A DNA stretch of 64,000 bases, taken from positions 42,685,224-42,749,223 of the forward strand of contig CM037782.1 in the NCBI GenBank assembly GCA_021229015.1, given 5' to 3'. This DNA comes from Solen grandis. Taxonomy: Eukaryota; Mollusca; Bivalvia; Adapedonta; Solenidae. Under the pieces are notes generated by a model. It saw nothing but the letters and a program-made list of their open reading frames with translations. It was not told the origin of the DNA and did no database searches. Of this stretch, positions 24,101 through 39,100 are shown one piece after another. A program made the position numbers and the translations under genes. Positions within the stretch are counted from its first letter, which is position 1; every line of letters begins with the position of its first letter.

Positions 24101-27100
24101 ACTTATCTCCACAATGCAAAATATGTCAGAACATCTTACATACTAATGTGCATATAAGAGCTTTTTTTAAGTTTAAGAAACAAGAGATTTAATTCAAGAT
24201 TTAGGAAGCTTAACTCAGAGATGAATTCAAAACCTTATCATTGCTGTTCTAAATAGAAATGCTAACAAAAACATGACTTTGTTTAAGCTATATATCTAAA
24301 ATGACTTTTATCAGCACAAGCTAAGCAAATGACTGATTTTGTCTGTTTTAATGACATGGGCACTATTTTTATAATGCACAATAAATGCCACTTTCAGTAT
24401 GATGTACTGTCTGATGGAACGGGGAGGTATATCAAAGGGGCTGTGACTCAAGCAGGTTTTACAGGGTGAGCTGTAACCAGAATAATAAAGAGTGGGTTAT
24501 ATGGGCGGGCTATTACATACCTCGATGATCTGGTCATTCACCTGGATCTGTCCATCTACAGCTGCTGCACTGCCTGCTGTGATACTCTTGACAAATATAC
24601 CACACAGGTCATCTGTGAAGGAAACACATTGTCCATAAGGATTTGCATAGGACACCAAATTTCATGTTGGTTTTTTAGTGTGTGTGTGTGTGTGTCGCGT
24701 GTGTGCGTGCGTGCGTGCATGTGTGTGTGTGTGTGTGTGTGTTAAACATAGGGTACAGAGTAGAATCTGAGCAAACAGAGGAAAGCCTGATCAGACAGCT
24801 CCTCCAAAGTCTGCTCTGAAATAGAGTCAATATGAAATAAAGAGTAAACCAATTATCTCTGTGATACACAAGTTCCAATGTTGGTTTACAGGAAAGCAAT
24901 GTTAGTTCAATTCTCAGCTGAAAGGTTCTAATGACTGGGATCTAGTCTAGTATTCACATGCAGGCTAGTCTTGGCTTACACTAGTGACACACATTTCCTT
25001 AATATAGCACTGGTCTTTAAACGAGGATTGCCCCATCATCCCAAGTCCCTTTTGACAGAAATTAATCCACAGTGGAGCAAAATAGGCATGGAAGCAATTC
25101 TCAGCTTCAACAAGTTTCATAAGGGGCTCATCCTGATCCTGAATTCTCAACACTAATTCATTGCAGAGACCAAAACCTGGTCAACTAGTAGGGTCCGATA
25201 ACAAGCGTTCTCAGATTGGTTGAAATATTAAGGACTTGATGAATAGTTCATCTGATCTGGTTCTACACTGGTTGCATATACCATTTTCCTGTTGTCACTA
25301 ATGTGTAAATAAAGAACCTTAGATGCCTCTGATTCTAACACAACTCTGGCATAATTTTTACTATGATATCATTCCCAAATTATTGTTCAGCCACCCCCAT
25401 CAAATATCTGATTTATGACAGTGATAAATCATTTCTTGAATATCTTTCCTTTTTTGCTGTTGTATCAAAACTTCTGACATGTCAAATAACTGATAACTAT
25501 TTTAGAAGATAATTTTCTGATACGTCATGATGCTAAGGAGTCGATAAGTCAAGAAATGAAATGCCAATATTCGATACGTCACTTTCTTAATAAATCAGGC
25601 TGCCAAATGTTATTGCTGACAGATTTAAAATGGCTGACAGGTATTTTAATTATTAACAAGAGTGCCAGTGCCGCCACAATATACGCCGCCTCAAAATACA
25701 AAGATCAAGATTATAGAGGCTTCTGATATGAAACTGGTCAAATGGGAGTGTCAATATGTATCCTTTTTAACTCTTGAGCATAACTCTTGCAAAAATCACT
25801 GAACAAGATAATCGCTGCTTTATGCACTTCTACCCATTATAGTAATGACATTGATTAAGATTGATTTAGAAACTTAGAAGTTGGGTTCTCAAGTTAATAT
25901 GTTATAGAGACCTGAGTTTTGAAAAATCGCTAAACCGGAAAATCCCTGTTTCACATCTACCCATTATGACACTGTCCAAGTTTCATAAAGAGATCCGTTC
26001 AAAAACTTAGGACGAGTTGCATTCACAAGGCTGCAATATCAATCAGCTACAGAAATGATGTTTCAAGGATGACGTTTCAAGGGACACAATGCTTGCAAAA
26101 ATCAATGAACTGGAAAATCACCGCTTCATGCACATCTACCTATTATAGTTATGACATTGACCAAGTATTGAAAAGATACAGTCAGAAACGTAGTAGGAGT
26201 TGTATTCACAAGGCTGCAGTACCAACCAGTTACAGAGACAAAGTTTCAAGAGTCTTAACTCTTGCAAATTCAATGAACTGGAAAATTTGCCGGCTTCATG
26301 CACATCTACCCATTATAGTTATAACATTAACCAAGTATTGAAAAGATATGGTCAGCAATGTAGGAGGAGTTGCGTTCACAAGGCTGCAATTTCAATCAGC
26401 TTCAGCGACTAAGTTTCAAGGGACATAACTCTTAAAAATTTCAATGAACCGGAAAATCGCCACTTCATGCACATCTACCCATTATAGTTATGACATTAAC
26501 CAAATATTGAAAAGATATAAGGTCAGAGACGTAGGAGGAGTTGTATTCACAAGATAACAACAATATATGTAACAACCGCCTCCGGTGGCGTATAAAAAAT
26601 CACAGATCTTGCAAAAATAGCTAACAAAGGAAATCAAACAAGCAATAAAAGAAAAAAAATAGAAGCATATGTTAAGGCGTATGTACAAAGCTATCTTCCA
26701 TTAGAGAGATAAACAACAGGAAGCAGCAGAGATGATGAATGGACAGGCAGCATGAGGTCCTCTCATATTTTCCCCTCCACTCTCAACACAAGTCCTGATT
26801 GCTGTTTGACAGCTCACACAATTCTGCAGTTATCAAGTAACAATGTCTCACTGTTTCTAAGAAACATCTACTGTGAACTTTCATTTTTCATCCTTTTTCA
26901 ATAAAACCAGATTGTAACTGACTGTATTTCCTAATCCCAAACTGAAAATAACAGAAATAAATTAATCTTTTTTTCACTCCAATGAAAAACATTTTAAATG
27001 AAGACATCACATTCTTTAACTACATTACCTCTAATAATTTTAAAGCTAAATTTATGAGAGTTTTATTAATTTTGTATTAACAATGGAATTGCACATAAAA

Positions 27101-30100
27101 AATACGCATTTGATTTATTGTTTTATTTTTTGTGATCTATAGAGAAGAAAGTTTGCTGTACACTGCAGGTGACATTGCTAAAATCATGAAACTAGATGGG
27201 TGTTCCTTGGAACATTTGTGTTGCCTGTGTTCCGGCAGCTGTCACAGAAAAGATGAGCATTAAATTTATTTTGGTTCTACGAGACAAGGTCCTATTTTTT
27301 TTAAGCCAATATCAACATATTAAAGTGATCCTTTTTTATTTGCAAGCTTAGTAATGTTCGTGGCACAAGAAGCAAACTTTTGGACTCCTATGTATTGCAC
27401 TTCTACACCTCATGAAGTATCCATGATCTAAGTTTGAAGTGCATCCACCATATAGTATTGAAGTTATGCTATGAAAATGAACAAAGGGGATAATTTAAGA
27501 ATTATAAGAGGTAGAGTTACAGTTCCTGAATGATGCATTTCAACTTAGGGGGAATAATTCAAGCATTAGATGAGCTAGAGTTACAATTTTTGTACACTGC
27601 ATCTCTTCAACTCATAGGTATATATAGTGAAAGTTTGGAGTGGTTCCATGCAAGTGTTAGAAGTTTTGCTCCGGACAAGAAAGTGTGATGAAGACAAGAC
27701 ACCTCTGCCACCAACGACACACAAAGTGATCCCTATGTATCTGCCATGCTATGCAGGTGACACCAAACTGATCATTATCAGAGGGAAGTTATAAGTAATA
27801 ATCAATTTCTTTATTTTGCTCCAGAGTTCTGAAGCACTGAATATATTTGAGTATGAATCCAGTATACGTATCTGATTGGTAATTTATAAAATAAAATGAA
27901 CTGCTTGTTTATTGTTTATTTGGTTTAACATCCTGTTGATGGAATTTCAGCCATTTGGAGGCTTTGCCTACTTGAAACAGATATAGTGCTACCATACTGC
28001 AGACATACGATGCTGTAGATATGTGGCATGATACACACAGTATCCTGAAACTGCTACTTTCTGTGTACGATGGTCAAGTGAAACTGCTACTTTCTGTGTA
28101 TGATGGTCAAGTGAAACTGCTACTTTCTGTGTATGGTGGTCAAGTGAAACTGCTACTTTCTGTGTACGATGGTCAAGTGAAACTGCTACTTTCTGTGTAT
28201 GATGGTCAAGTGAAACTGCTACTTTCTGTGTATGGTGGTCAAGTGAAACTGCTACTTTCTGTGTATGGTGGTCAAGTGAAACTGCTACTTTCTGTGTATG
28301 GTGGTCAAGTGAAACTGCTACTTTCTGTGTATGGTGGTCAAGTGAAACTGCTACTTTCTGTGTATGGTGGTCAAGTGAAACTGCTACTTTCTGTGTATGG
28401 TGGTCAAGTGAAACTGCTACTTTCTGTGTATGGTGGTCAAGTGAAACTGCTACTTTCTGTGTATGATGGTCAAGTGAAACTGCTACTTTCTGTGTATGAT
28501 GGTCAAGTGAAACTGCTACTTTCTGTGTATGATGGTCAAGTGAAACTGCTACTTTCTGTGTATGATGGTCAAGTGAAACTGCTACTTTCTGTGTATGATG
28601 GTCAAGTGAAACTGCTACTTTCTGTGTATGATGGTCAAGTGAAACTGCTACTTTCTGTGTATGGTGGTCAAGTGAAACTGCTACTTTCTGTGTATGGTGG
28701 TCAAGTGAAACTGCTACTTTCTGTGTATGGTGGTCAAGTGAAACTGCTACTTTCTGTGTATGGTGGTCAAGTGAAACAGCTACTTTCTGTGTATGGTGGT
28801 CAAGTGAAACAGCTACTTTCTGTGTATGGTGGTCAAGTGAAACAGCTACTTTCTGTGTATGGTGGTCAAGTGAAATAGCTACTTTCTGTGTATGGTGGTC
28901 AAGTGAAACAGCTACTTTCTGTGTATGGTGGTCAAGTGAAACTGCTACTTTCTGTGTATGGTGGTCAAGTGAAACTGCTACTTTCTGTGTATGGTGGTCA
29001 AGTGAAACTGCTACTTTCTGTGTATGGTGGTCAAGTGAAACTGCTACTTTCTGTGTATGGTGGTCAAGTGAAACTGCTACTGTCTGTGTATGATGGTCAA
29101 GTGAAACAGCTACTTTCTGTGTATGGTGGTCAAGTGAAACTGCTACTTTCTGTGTATGATGGTCAAGTGAAACTGCTACTTTCTGTGTATGGTGGTCAAG
29201 TGAAACTGCTACTTTCTGTGTATGGTGGTCAAGTGAAACTGCTACTTTCTGTGTATGGTGGTCAAGTGAAACTGCTACTTTCTGTGTATGGTGGTCAAGT
29301 GAAACTGCTACTTTCTGTGTATGGTGGTCAAGTGAAACTGCTACTTTCTGTGTATGGTGGTCAAGTGAAACTGCTACTTTCTGTGTATGGTGGTCAAGTG
29401 AAACTGCTACTTTCTGTGTATGGTGGTCAAGTGAAACTGCTACTTTCTGTGTATGGTGGTCAAGTGAAACTGCTACTTTCTGTGTATGGTGGTCAAGTGA
29501 AACTGCTACTTTCTGTGTATGGTGGTCAAGTGAAACTGCTACTTTCTGTGTATGGTGGTCAAGTGAAACTGCTACTTTCTGTGTATGGTGGTCAAGTGAA
29601 ACTGCTACTTTCTGTGTATGGTGGTCAAGTGAAACTGCTACTTTCTGTGTATGGTGGTCAAGTGAAACTGCTACTTTCTGTGTTTCTGTGTATGGTGGTC
29701 AAGTGAAACAGCTACTTTCTGTGTATGGTGGTCAAGTGAAACTGCTACTTTCTGTGTATGGTGGTCAAGTGAAACTGCTACTTTCTGTGTATGGTGGTCA
29801 ACAGAAACACCACATGTGGACAGCTGTTCGTATGTTACTTTAAACCATGTAAGACAATTGACAAGGCAGATAACACATTTCTAACAGGTATTTACAGTAT
29901 AACCACCTCATTTTCACTGAGACATGAGATGAGTATGAGACAGGGTGCAGCCTGACCTGCCAGCCACTAACTTTGAGACGTATATGGATTTATACTGCTT
30001 GTTTGGTCTTAAAGTTCTCATATCATCATCTGGAGGATGCTGTGGTCCAGTGATAATGTACCTGACAGTGAATCCAAAAGTTGTGGGTTCAAACACTGTT

Positions 30101-33100
30101 TAGGACAAGGATTTTTGATACCTTCAAGGCACAAAGTACTGGTCCAACTAAGGAATTGTCAAGAAGAAAAATGGCACTGTTTCCCAGACATATAATAAAT
30201 AATTAAAAGAAACTGGCTGACCAATAGGCACAAACCTGGAGTGTTGTCCCTGCCTACATATCCGGCGATGGTGATACCTAGTCCCTGGTGCGAGTCCTTC
30301 AGGAGGTTCACATCAAAATACTCAACCTCCGGGAACTCTCCGCCTCCCATGTCCTCACGGTATGGTGGCTGCAAATATAAAAAAAGCCTTACCAAGGATG
30401 TTTACTATACTGACTTCTACATGTCTAACTAATCTAAGATCTTCAAATGTGTTCTGATGGGCCAAACTCATTTTAGCATCATCTTTGTATCTTCCTTTCT
30501 TAAAACTGTATTTAATACATGCATTTTTGTAAACAAAACTGTGACTGGAAACTCATTTGTTGGGTTCAATTAATGTTACTGACAGCATTCTGCAATTTAG
30601 AGACCAGTGGGAGACTCAGGGCCGGGTACTAAACTGACAGCATCCTGCAATTAAGAGGTCAGTGGGAGGCCGAGGGCCAGGTACTAAACTGACAGCATCC
30701 TGCTACATTTGTACTTTGAGGCCGGTGGGAGGCCGAGGGCCAGGTACTAAACTGACAGCATCCTGCTACCTTTGTACTTTGAGGCCACAGGGCCGCCCAG
30801 GGCCGGGTACTAAACTGACAGCATCCTGCAATTAAGAGGTCTGTGGGAGGCCGAGGGCCAGGTACTAAACTGACAGCATCCTGCTACATTTGTACTTTGA
30901 GGCCACAGGGCCGCCCAGGGCCGGGTACTAAACTGACAGCATCCTGCTACATTTGTACTTTGAGGCTGGTGGGAGGCCCAGGGCTGGGTACTAAACTGAC
31001 AGCATCCTGCTACATTTGTACTTTGAGGCTGGTGGGAGGCCCAGGGCTGGGTACTAAACTGACAGCATCCTGCTACATTTGTACTTTGAGGCCACAGGGC
31101 CGCCCAGGGCCGGGTACTAAACTGACAGCATCCTGCTACATTTGTACTTTGAGGCCGGTGGGAGGCCCAGGGCTGGGTACTAAACTGACAGCATCCTGCT
31201 ACTTTTGTACATTGAGGCCGTTGGGAGGCCCAGGGCCGGGTACTATACCGACAGCATCCTGCTACATTTTTACTTTGAGGCCGTTGGGAGGCCCAGGGCT
31301 GGGTACTATACTGACAGCATCCTGCTACATTTGTACTTTGAGGCCGGTGGGAGGCCCAGGGCTGGGTACTATACTGACAGCATCCTGCTACATTTGTACT
31401 TTGAGGCCGGTGGGAGGCCCAGGGCTGGGTACTATACTGACAGCATCCTGCTACTTTGAGGCTGGTTGGAGGTTCAGGGTACTCACATTGTGGACCTGGA
31501 CGTGCTCCAGCATGCTCTGCTGCAGGAGGTTCTGCTGCAGGTCCTGTTGGTTCTCCAGTATCATCATGTTCTGGTCGTGCTTGTCCAACACTGACAAGAT
31601 CTGCTCCAGGTGCTGGTCCAGTTGTATTGTTGGGACGATGGGTGCACGTGGTACTGCAGCATTTGGCAATGATGATGGCTCCACAATGGGGCGTGCCACA
31701 ATCAATCGCACGTGACTCCCAGACTGACGCAGCACTGCAGCCACTTGCTCTGATCCCATCCCTCGCACATTCACTTCCCCAATCTGCAGAATGTGGTCCC
31801 CACTGTGCAGGCGTCCATCCTACAAGACAAATGATAGACATGTATGGTACATTTGTCATCTATGATACATGTGTGTTGTACATTTGTAACCTAAGATACA
31901 TGTGTATTTGTAATTTATGATACATTTGTATGGTACATTTGTAACTATGATAAATATGTAAGATTCATAAGTAATCTATTATGCATGGTTATGATACATG
32001 ACCTTGTGTAAACATTAGTCACATATAAAAAAGTTAGGAAAATCAGTTCAACTGAGCATTTCTGATCTTGAGCACTAATAGTTCACCTGGACACTAACAA
32101 GAGTGTTCTTTGGAACAGGTGTCACCTGCTGAAGCTTGATGGAAAAAAGAGAGACAGACAGACAATGGAAAAATGATCCCTTTGTGTCACAAAAAGTATC
32201 TTAATTTTACATAGACAATGTTATGTTTTGACCATGACTATATCATTAAGACATAACAAGGTAACAGCATTGTCTAACCAAGATAAAGATGACTTCCAGG
32301 TACTAGTCAAATGTTCCACCAGTCTAATGAATAAGAATTGGTTGAGGATTTGGAGATAAGTCAAGTGTAAATGCTACCACCACGATGGGAACAATAAAGT
32401 CTGCAGGTACAAAGTGTGGTGTACAAATATGCAGGCTGTATTTATTTTAATGGACTATGAACAAGGCCTTTTTGTAACCCTTTATCAAGTGTCAATCAAA
32501 GGCCTCTTCTCTATATAATGAAAGTTACTTTAATTATGTAACTTTATTCAAAATTGCTCCTTCCTCCAGGTTTTTCCTTTCCCAAACTCAGAAAATGGGT
32601 GTTTTTACCCCTTAAAATACAGCAACAAAGCCCCTTCCTCATCATTTGACAGAAAGCCTGCAGTCTAATATACATGGTACTCTAATGAAATTGATACACA
32701 AATGTTTGGAAGGCACACTGTCAATATGGTACACAAATACTTGAGGTTACTATTCTTTGGGTTCCTAGCACATCAATGTTTGGCCAACATGCTGACAATA
32801 TAATTACCATGTATTTGCTTTATATAAAGGAATTCTATTTTCAATTTCATACAATGACTGCAATGATAATTTTTGTTCTAGGTAGACACATGCATTTAAT
32901 TCTTTTAAGTCTTGTCTATTTAGAACAAAATACTCAGTTACAAAATACAAAACACAAGTTACTGAGAAAAGTCATTTCTGCATTATAAAACAAAACAACA
33001 CAAAATTTGGCAGCAAACACACAATCTCTTGAAAGTTTAAATTATTTTTGAAGAAAATTTAAACTTTCCTAGAAATTCATTTTGGTATTTACACATTTCT

Positions 33101-36100
33101 CCTTTTTCATTTATCAGTTTAATAGCTGGTTTGTTTCCATGGCAATACTCATTACCATAATTCATTTAACAATTTGTCCTCGGGACTATGTTTACCAAGA
33201 AACTTACCTTTTAATTAAAATGTCAATCAATTTCAACAAGCAATCCAAAATTGTACTTATTGCATGTGAAAGTGAACAAGAAATAATTGATATAAGTAAG
33301 GCATTTTGGTATCAGGAAAAGACACAGTACACAAGTTTAACAATATAATCTATGTATGTTGATACTGTATGGATTAATTGAGAGATAAAATAAACTGAAA
33401 AATAAGGAATGCCAATAATCCCTTAAGCATTTCTTGCTTGTTTATTCTGTCTTTCAATATTATATAAGAAAAGCAGACAACCCTAAAACTTTCAATACAG
33501 ATATATTTGCAGAACTGTACAAAGACAAGCTTGAGGCAACATTGATGGTGATATAAACCCCCCACATCACTGGCAGTCAATGCTAACCCCACATCCAAAC
33601 TGTGTTCTAAGTCATACCACTAACTATCATACACGTTCACTCTCAAATTTCTATTTCCAGTTAATAGAGTGACTTTAATAGACCCCATATGACCCAATAT
33701 ACTTGTTTTCTACATGTGTGGAAAGAAGGGTTGGTAAATCAAGTAAGTGTTAAACAGTCTGTCAAGGATGGCATTGCTTAATGATGGGTATTTAAACAGT
33801 TAAAATAAGCAAATTTAAACATGCATCAACAAATGTATTTCTGAGATCACAACAGGTTTCCCCCCCAGAACCAAATTTTGCACTGATAAACAATGGATCC
33901 AATGTCAATCAAGTCCACCATTCCCATGCCAGCTCTCTGTCAGTAAAATAGTTATTTTCAGTTGTTCAAATTCCAACACGTCAAACTATTACAGGGACAT
34001 TTTACAAGGAAATTATCAAAAGAACTAAAACTATTCACCAGACCATAAGATTATAATATGTATATAAAATTTATATAATTACATGGTATCTGTCTCTAAC
34101 CAGACAATGCTGCGGCTGATAAACGTGAAGAAGTTTAAAGTGTTTTGACATATTATACCTTAGTTTGAGTCTAAAGACTGAAAAAGATTAGCTGGGAGAC
34201 ATTATAACAAGATAAGGGCCCTTGAACCTGTCATTTTTCATTGTCTCCAAAGTATACAAAAATCTACACAGATGCACCTAGAGATTGGAGGTAGAATCCT
34301 CTGAAGGGGTTAAAAAGAAAATAAACTGATTATTTACAAAGAATTGGAGATATAGGATTTATCTCAAAACTTTCCAATTTTTGCCTAATCAAACATGGAA
34401 ACATTCCAGTCTTGTTAGTTCCTATACAACGAGAAATTTAATTTGCACAAACACAGGATTCAAGAAAATACAAATTCCATTGGAGACCACAAGCGGAAGT
34501 TCCATTAGAGCATGGCAAGTCATAATCATACAGTGAGCCCAGTTTCAAAAACAAGATATGAAAATGTCGGAAAAAATAAAAAACAAGAGGGCAAAGATGG
34601 CCCTGTGTCGCTCACCTGAGTAAGATTACTGCGTTTGGCATGATGACAAAAAATGTGGTATCTAAAGTGCAATGTTTTTTTCTAACATTTGACTAAGTGA
34701 CCTAGATATTGATCCTACCTAAATTTGCACTCATCTGGGATTTCATGCAGTCATCATTCTTATTATGTTTAATGAAGACTGTTACAAAAACGTTACCTCT
34801 AGAGTATTCACATGGTTATTCTAAAATCTGTCCTGGTGACCTGTTTTTGACCAAATGTGACCCATTTTTGAACTCATCCAAGATTTCATGAAGACAAACA
34901 TCCTGACCAATTTTCATGAAGATTGAGCCAAAAATGCTGCCTCTAGTGTCTTCATAAAGTTTTTCTAATATTTTCTAAGATTTGACCTGATGACCTAGTT
35001 TTTGACCCCATGTGACCCAATTTCGAACTCATCCCAGATATCATGTAGACAAACATCCTTACAGAATTTTATGAAGATTGGGCTAATCTATGGCCTCTAG
35101 AGTCTTCTCAAGGTTTTTTTTTTTTTTTTTTTAAATATCTAAGATTTGACCTAGTGACCTAGTTTTTGACCCCACATGAACCCATTTTGAACTCATCCAA
35201 GATATCATATAGACAAACATCCTGACAATTTTCATGAAGATTGGGCCAAAACTGGCCTCTAGTGTTCACAAGCAATTGTTGACAACAGATGATGCACAAA
35301 AGGCGATCACAAAAGCTAAACCTGAGCACAAGTGCTCAGGTGAGCTAAAATTATTATAGAAACTATCATCACAGATGCTTAAGCAAGAAAATGGGTTTTT
35401 CATATTCCATTAAGTCTGTGAGAAAGAAGTTTGTTATAATTGGGTTTAATGTCCAACCAACAGAATTTCAGTCAATTGGAGATGGTATCTACTTGAGACA
35501 GATATTAAGTGCTGCCATATGCACTGCAGTATCATGCTCTAGATTATGATACCACACCAAGTCACATTATTCTGACACTGGGTCAACCAGTTGTGGAAAT
35601 ACCCTTATATGCTATGCGCCAAGGGTGCTATACCAGTGCCATTTTTCACAACTTTGGTATGTCATGGCCATGGACTGAACCCACGACTTCCCAATTCTAA
35701 CTACTCTCCCAACAGGGCTGGTGAGAAAGAAGTAAAAGAGAAAAAGACAGGCAAAAAATATTTCAATCAATTTTGATGTCAGAACTGATGAAAATAAAAC
35801 ATACAAAGTTATTTAATACTTTTGGATGACTCTGTTATAACCATACCATTGGTTATTGCTGATCGTCCTAAAATACCAATATGGCTACAGTAATGGCTTT
35901 GCATCATATATGTCATAAAACAACCATCAAATAACTGAAGAATAACCATACAAGGATGACGAGACATAAAAATATGAAGAAGAACATTATGATAGCTGGC
36001 ATAATTTAAGAAAGAGATTTTTTACATTCGAGTGCAACCCTCAACTGGACAACTTTTATACTGGCCACTTCTTCTCAGTACCTTGGTGATGTGGAAATAA

Positions 36101-39100
36101 AACCTTTTTTCAGTCCTTCAAACATTTCAACATTTTCTTTTTCTCCTTTTCTTTTTCTTCTTCAATTCCTTTGGCATCAGTAGGGATACCACTGTTTATA
36201 ACTTCCTCAATGGCCCAGGAACCTAGTTTTCAAGGTCCTGTAGCTAGACAGAGTCCTGCATCCTGCCAGGTCATGTGACATTTGCACAACATATTGGATT
36301 AATAAGGAGGCTGCTATCATTCATCTGGCCAACAAATCGCTATTTAGACTTAATTAGTTGTATAGAGTTACACAGACCTTGCAGAAGACCGCAGGTATTA
36401 CATTATGGCTAGACTTCTGGACAGATTGTCTTTACCCTAAACTGATAATGAAGCCTTATCAACCAGGTCTAACATGGCACTTGGCAAAAATTAGGAAGGC
36501 CTTACATAACTTGATTGGACAAGATGACAGGCCAGTTGCAGACAGTACTTTATGTTGATTGCCAATGTCACAAGAAATTGACTCACACAACTTTATGTGA
36601 CCCAAGAAAGGCACATTAGGTTCAAACTTGGGACATTGTTATTGGAAGGTCAACTGCAGCTTTTATGGAAGGTGATTAATACTCTCATACCATTGACTTA
36701 CTCCTGTATAAATACATTTATTAAGTACATTATTGTCTTGAACAGTAGCATTGAGCTAGACTCCCCAGAATGAATTACACAATCTGCACTTGAAATATAG
36801 CCATTAACCCTTTACCTAGTTACCTTAGAAACCAAAACAGACAAGGATCAGACAAGTCTTGGAAAGAGCTGTCTGATCAGGGTCTCCTCTGTTTCCTTAA
36901 TCGATGTAGTAGCTCAGATTCTCCACATGGCAAAGAAAAATGCAATGTTTCATTCAGTGTGGTTAATGTTAGGCCAGAGCTTTTTATTTACTTGTTTTAT
37001 GGGAGCACCGTACCAAAATATTACAAAACCCAAATAAAAATAAAATTCAAATTTGTGTTTTTATTTTTATTATGTCCGCCGCCAGTTTGTGTTACTTCTT
37101 GAAGAGAAAAATATTTCACATACAAATTCTGTAAACCTCCATGTTTAGTGTGCATCACAAGTTTGAGGTTCAATATTTCGGAGGGAAAAGAGTTTATTAA
37201 ATGTTTCATTGTGCATCTCTGCCTGGTCGATCCCAGCCACCATTTTGACTTTTCCGCGGATGTTTTTCGTGTGCTCGATTGAAGGTGATAAATGTTCTAA
37301 TGATTCCTCGAGTCATTGATTGTTTGGCATTTATTATCATTCACATCTCTTCTGTTCAAAATATGATTACACAATTAGCACGATATTTGAGAACAAAAGA
37401 TAGTTTTGTAAAGTTTTCATGTGTTAGCATCATTTTTACATGTAGTTTAATTGTCACGAATCACCTTAAGTATGCACCAATCGTTAAACAAAAGAGCAGT
37501 TCAAAATAAAAATCATAAACGTTGAAAAGAAGATATGGCATTGAGTTAATCAATTTACAACAGTAAAATGAAATTCTTTGAGTAGATCACAGTAACAACG
37601 ATGCAAATACTGCTTTAGGTTGTATGCAAATGCATTATTATATACAGTTTATTCTTTATTTAAACTTCCGATTCAATCGTAACGTGAAACTGTTTGGGGA
37701 CACAGGTTGAACATCGTATTTTCATAAGCATTTATTTCCATTAATACAACTGAAATTATAAACAAACATGAATTTACATCATCATACAAGTGTATATACG
37801 AGAATTATTATCATGAACACTGCACGACGACATCGGCAATGAGTGGGTGGGGTAATGCGTCAGTAAAATATGAAACTGCCAATCAATGATGAAAAGGTTA
37901 AAATATGCTTGGGAAATTTATAAATCTGCAAAAATTAGCAATGCAGAAAGAGAAAGGTGGTCATTTGTAAGACTTTTGTCTCAAATCCCTTAATTGATAT
38001 TTAACCCGAAACAAAACAAAATGAAATCTTAATCATGACAACTCGTTCATAGAAATAGGGGTTTTCTTAAGTGGACGCCCTCGCCGGGTTAAAATCACTG
38101 CAGCAAGTGATTTTTCAAAGAAGATAGCTGGCAGGCAAGTTTATTTATGTAAATGAAATTTTTCATTTTTTTTTTCACAGTATATCAGGGGCAAAATGCT
38201 TGCAAATTGTGTTGATAGATATTAACTAAAATTCACCTTAATATTACACATATTTAATTTTAAACATTAACAAACACCAACTAACTTAAAGATCAGGCAA
38301 CCTGTTTTCACTGGGAGCTTGTAGATGTTCAAAGTAACTTGCCCCCTGGAAAAGTGAAAGTCAAATCCTTAAGTAAACCCCTGATAGAAAATATATATTT
38401 GGTGAATAAGTTTTCCCTCATGTTTTCTGTTGTTATTTCAATGTTTTCTTTTCCTTGTTATTTTTTTCAGGTCCTATAAATTATATTTAACTTATAATAT
38501 TCCTAATTATGTACAGTGTGGAGTGGGGTGACCACAACACACACCTACTGACAAGGAAAATAAATGGTTATAGGGACTATAGGAACCTGAATATTTTTTA
38601 ATTTTTAATTCTTGTTAAATAGTTGATATCATTTTGAAAACAAGAGGGCCATGATGGCCCTGAATCGCTCACCTGAGTACCATTGCTTCAACTGATGTCA
38701 AGGTTTTTAAACAGACAAGGATTCTGATATAACTTAATCTAAAACATTTTACCCCTGACAATACTACACACCAAATACCTAAGCAATGGGCCATATGGTT
38801 TCAGAGAAGACTTGGGCGCAGGGTCATTTATCACCGTAGGGCCAAGACTTTGAAAATCTATGTAATGAACCATTAGATGCTACAACATACCAAAAATCTT
38901 AGCTCTAGGCCTTATTGATTCATAGAAGAAGATTTTTTAAGATTTTCCTATTTAACTCTATGTAAAACAAGTGACCCCGGGGGGTTTATCACCATTGGGC
39001 TATGATTTGTACAATCTTGGTAGTGGCCCATAAGATGATGCTACATACCAAATATCTAAGCTCTAGGCCTTATGGATTCATAGAAGAAGATTTTTTAAGA

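Larger units (their letters stand above)
24613..30235 (-). other. patj intron c-d (5.6 kb)
   Basis: Contains a TG/GT microsatellite (24679-24742), a family D element (25655-26599), a degenerate dispersed repeat (about 27340-27700), a GGGTTTAACGTCC-type repeat (27905-28020), the 33-bp minisatellite (28046-29802) and a SINE copy (30029-30165). The remaining stretches show no exon. Confidence 0.75.

Noticed and set aside
30810..31859. 349-codon minus-strand open frame over patj exon b
   Set aside because: It is in a different frame from the PDZ-coding frame and runs mainly through the 63-bp minisatellite.
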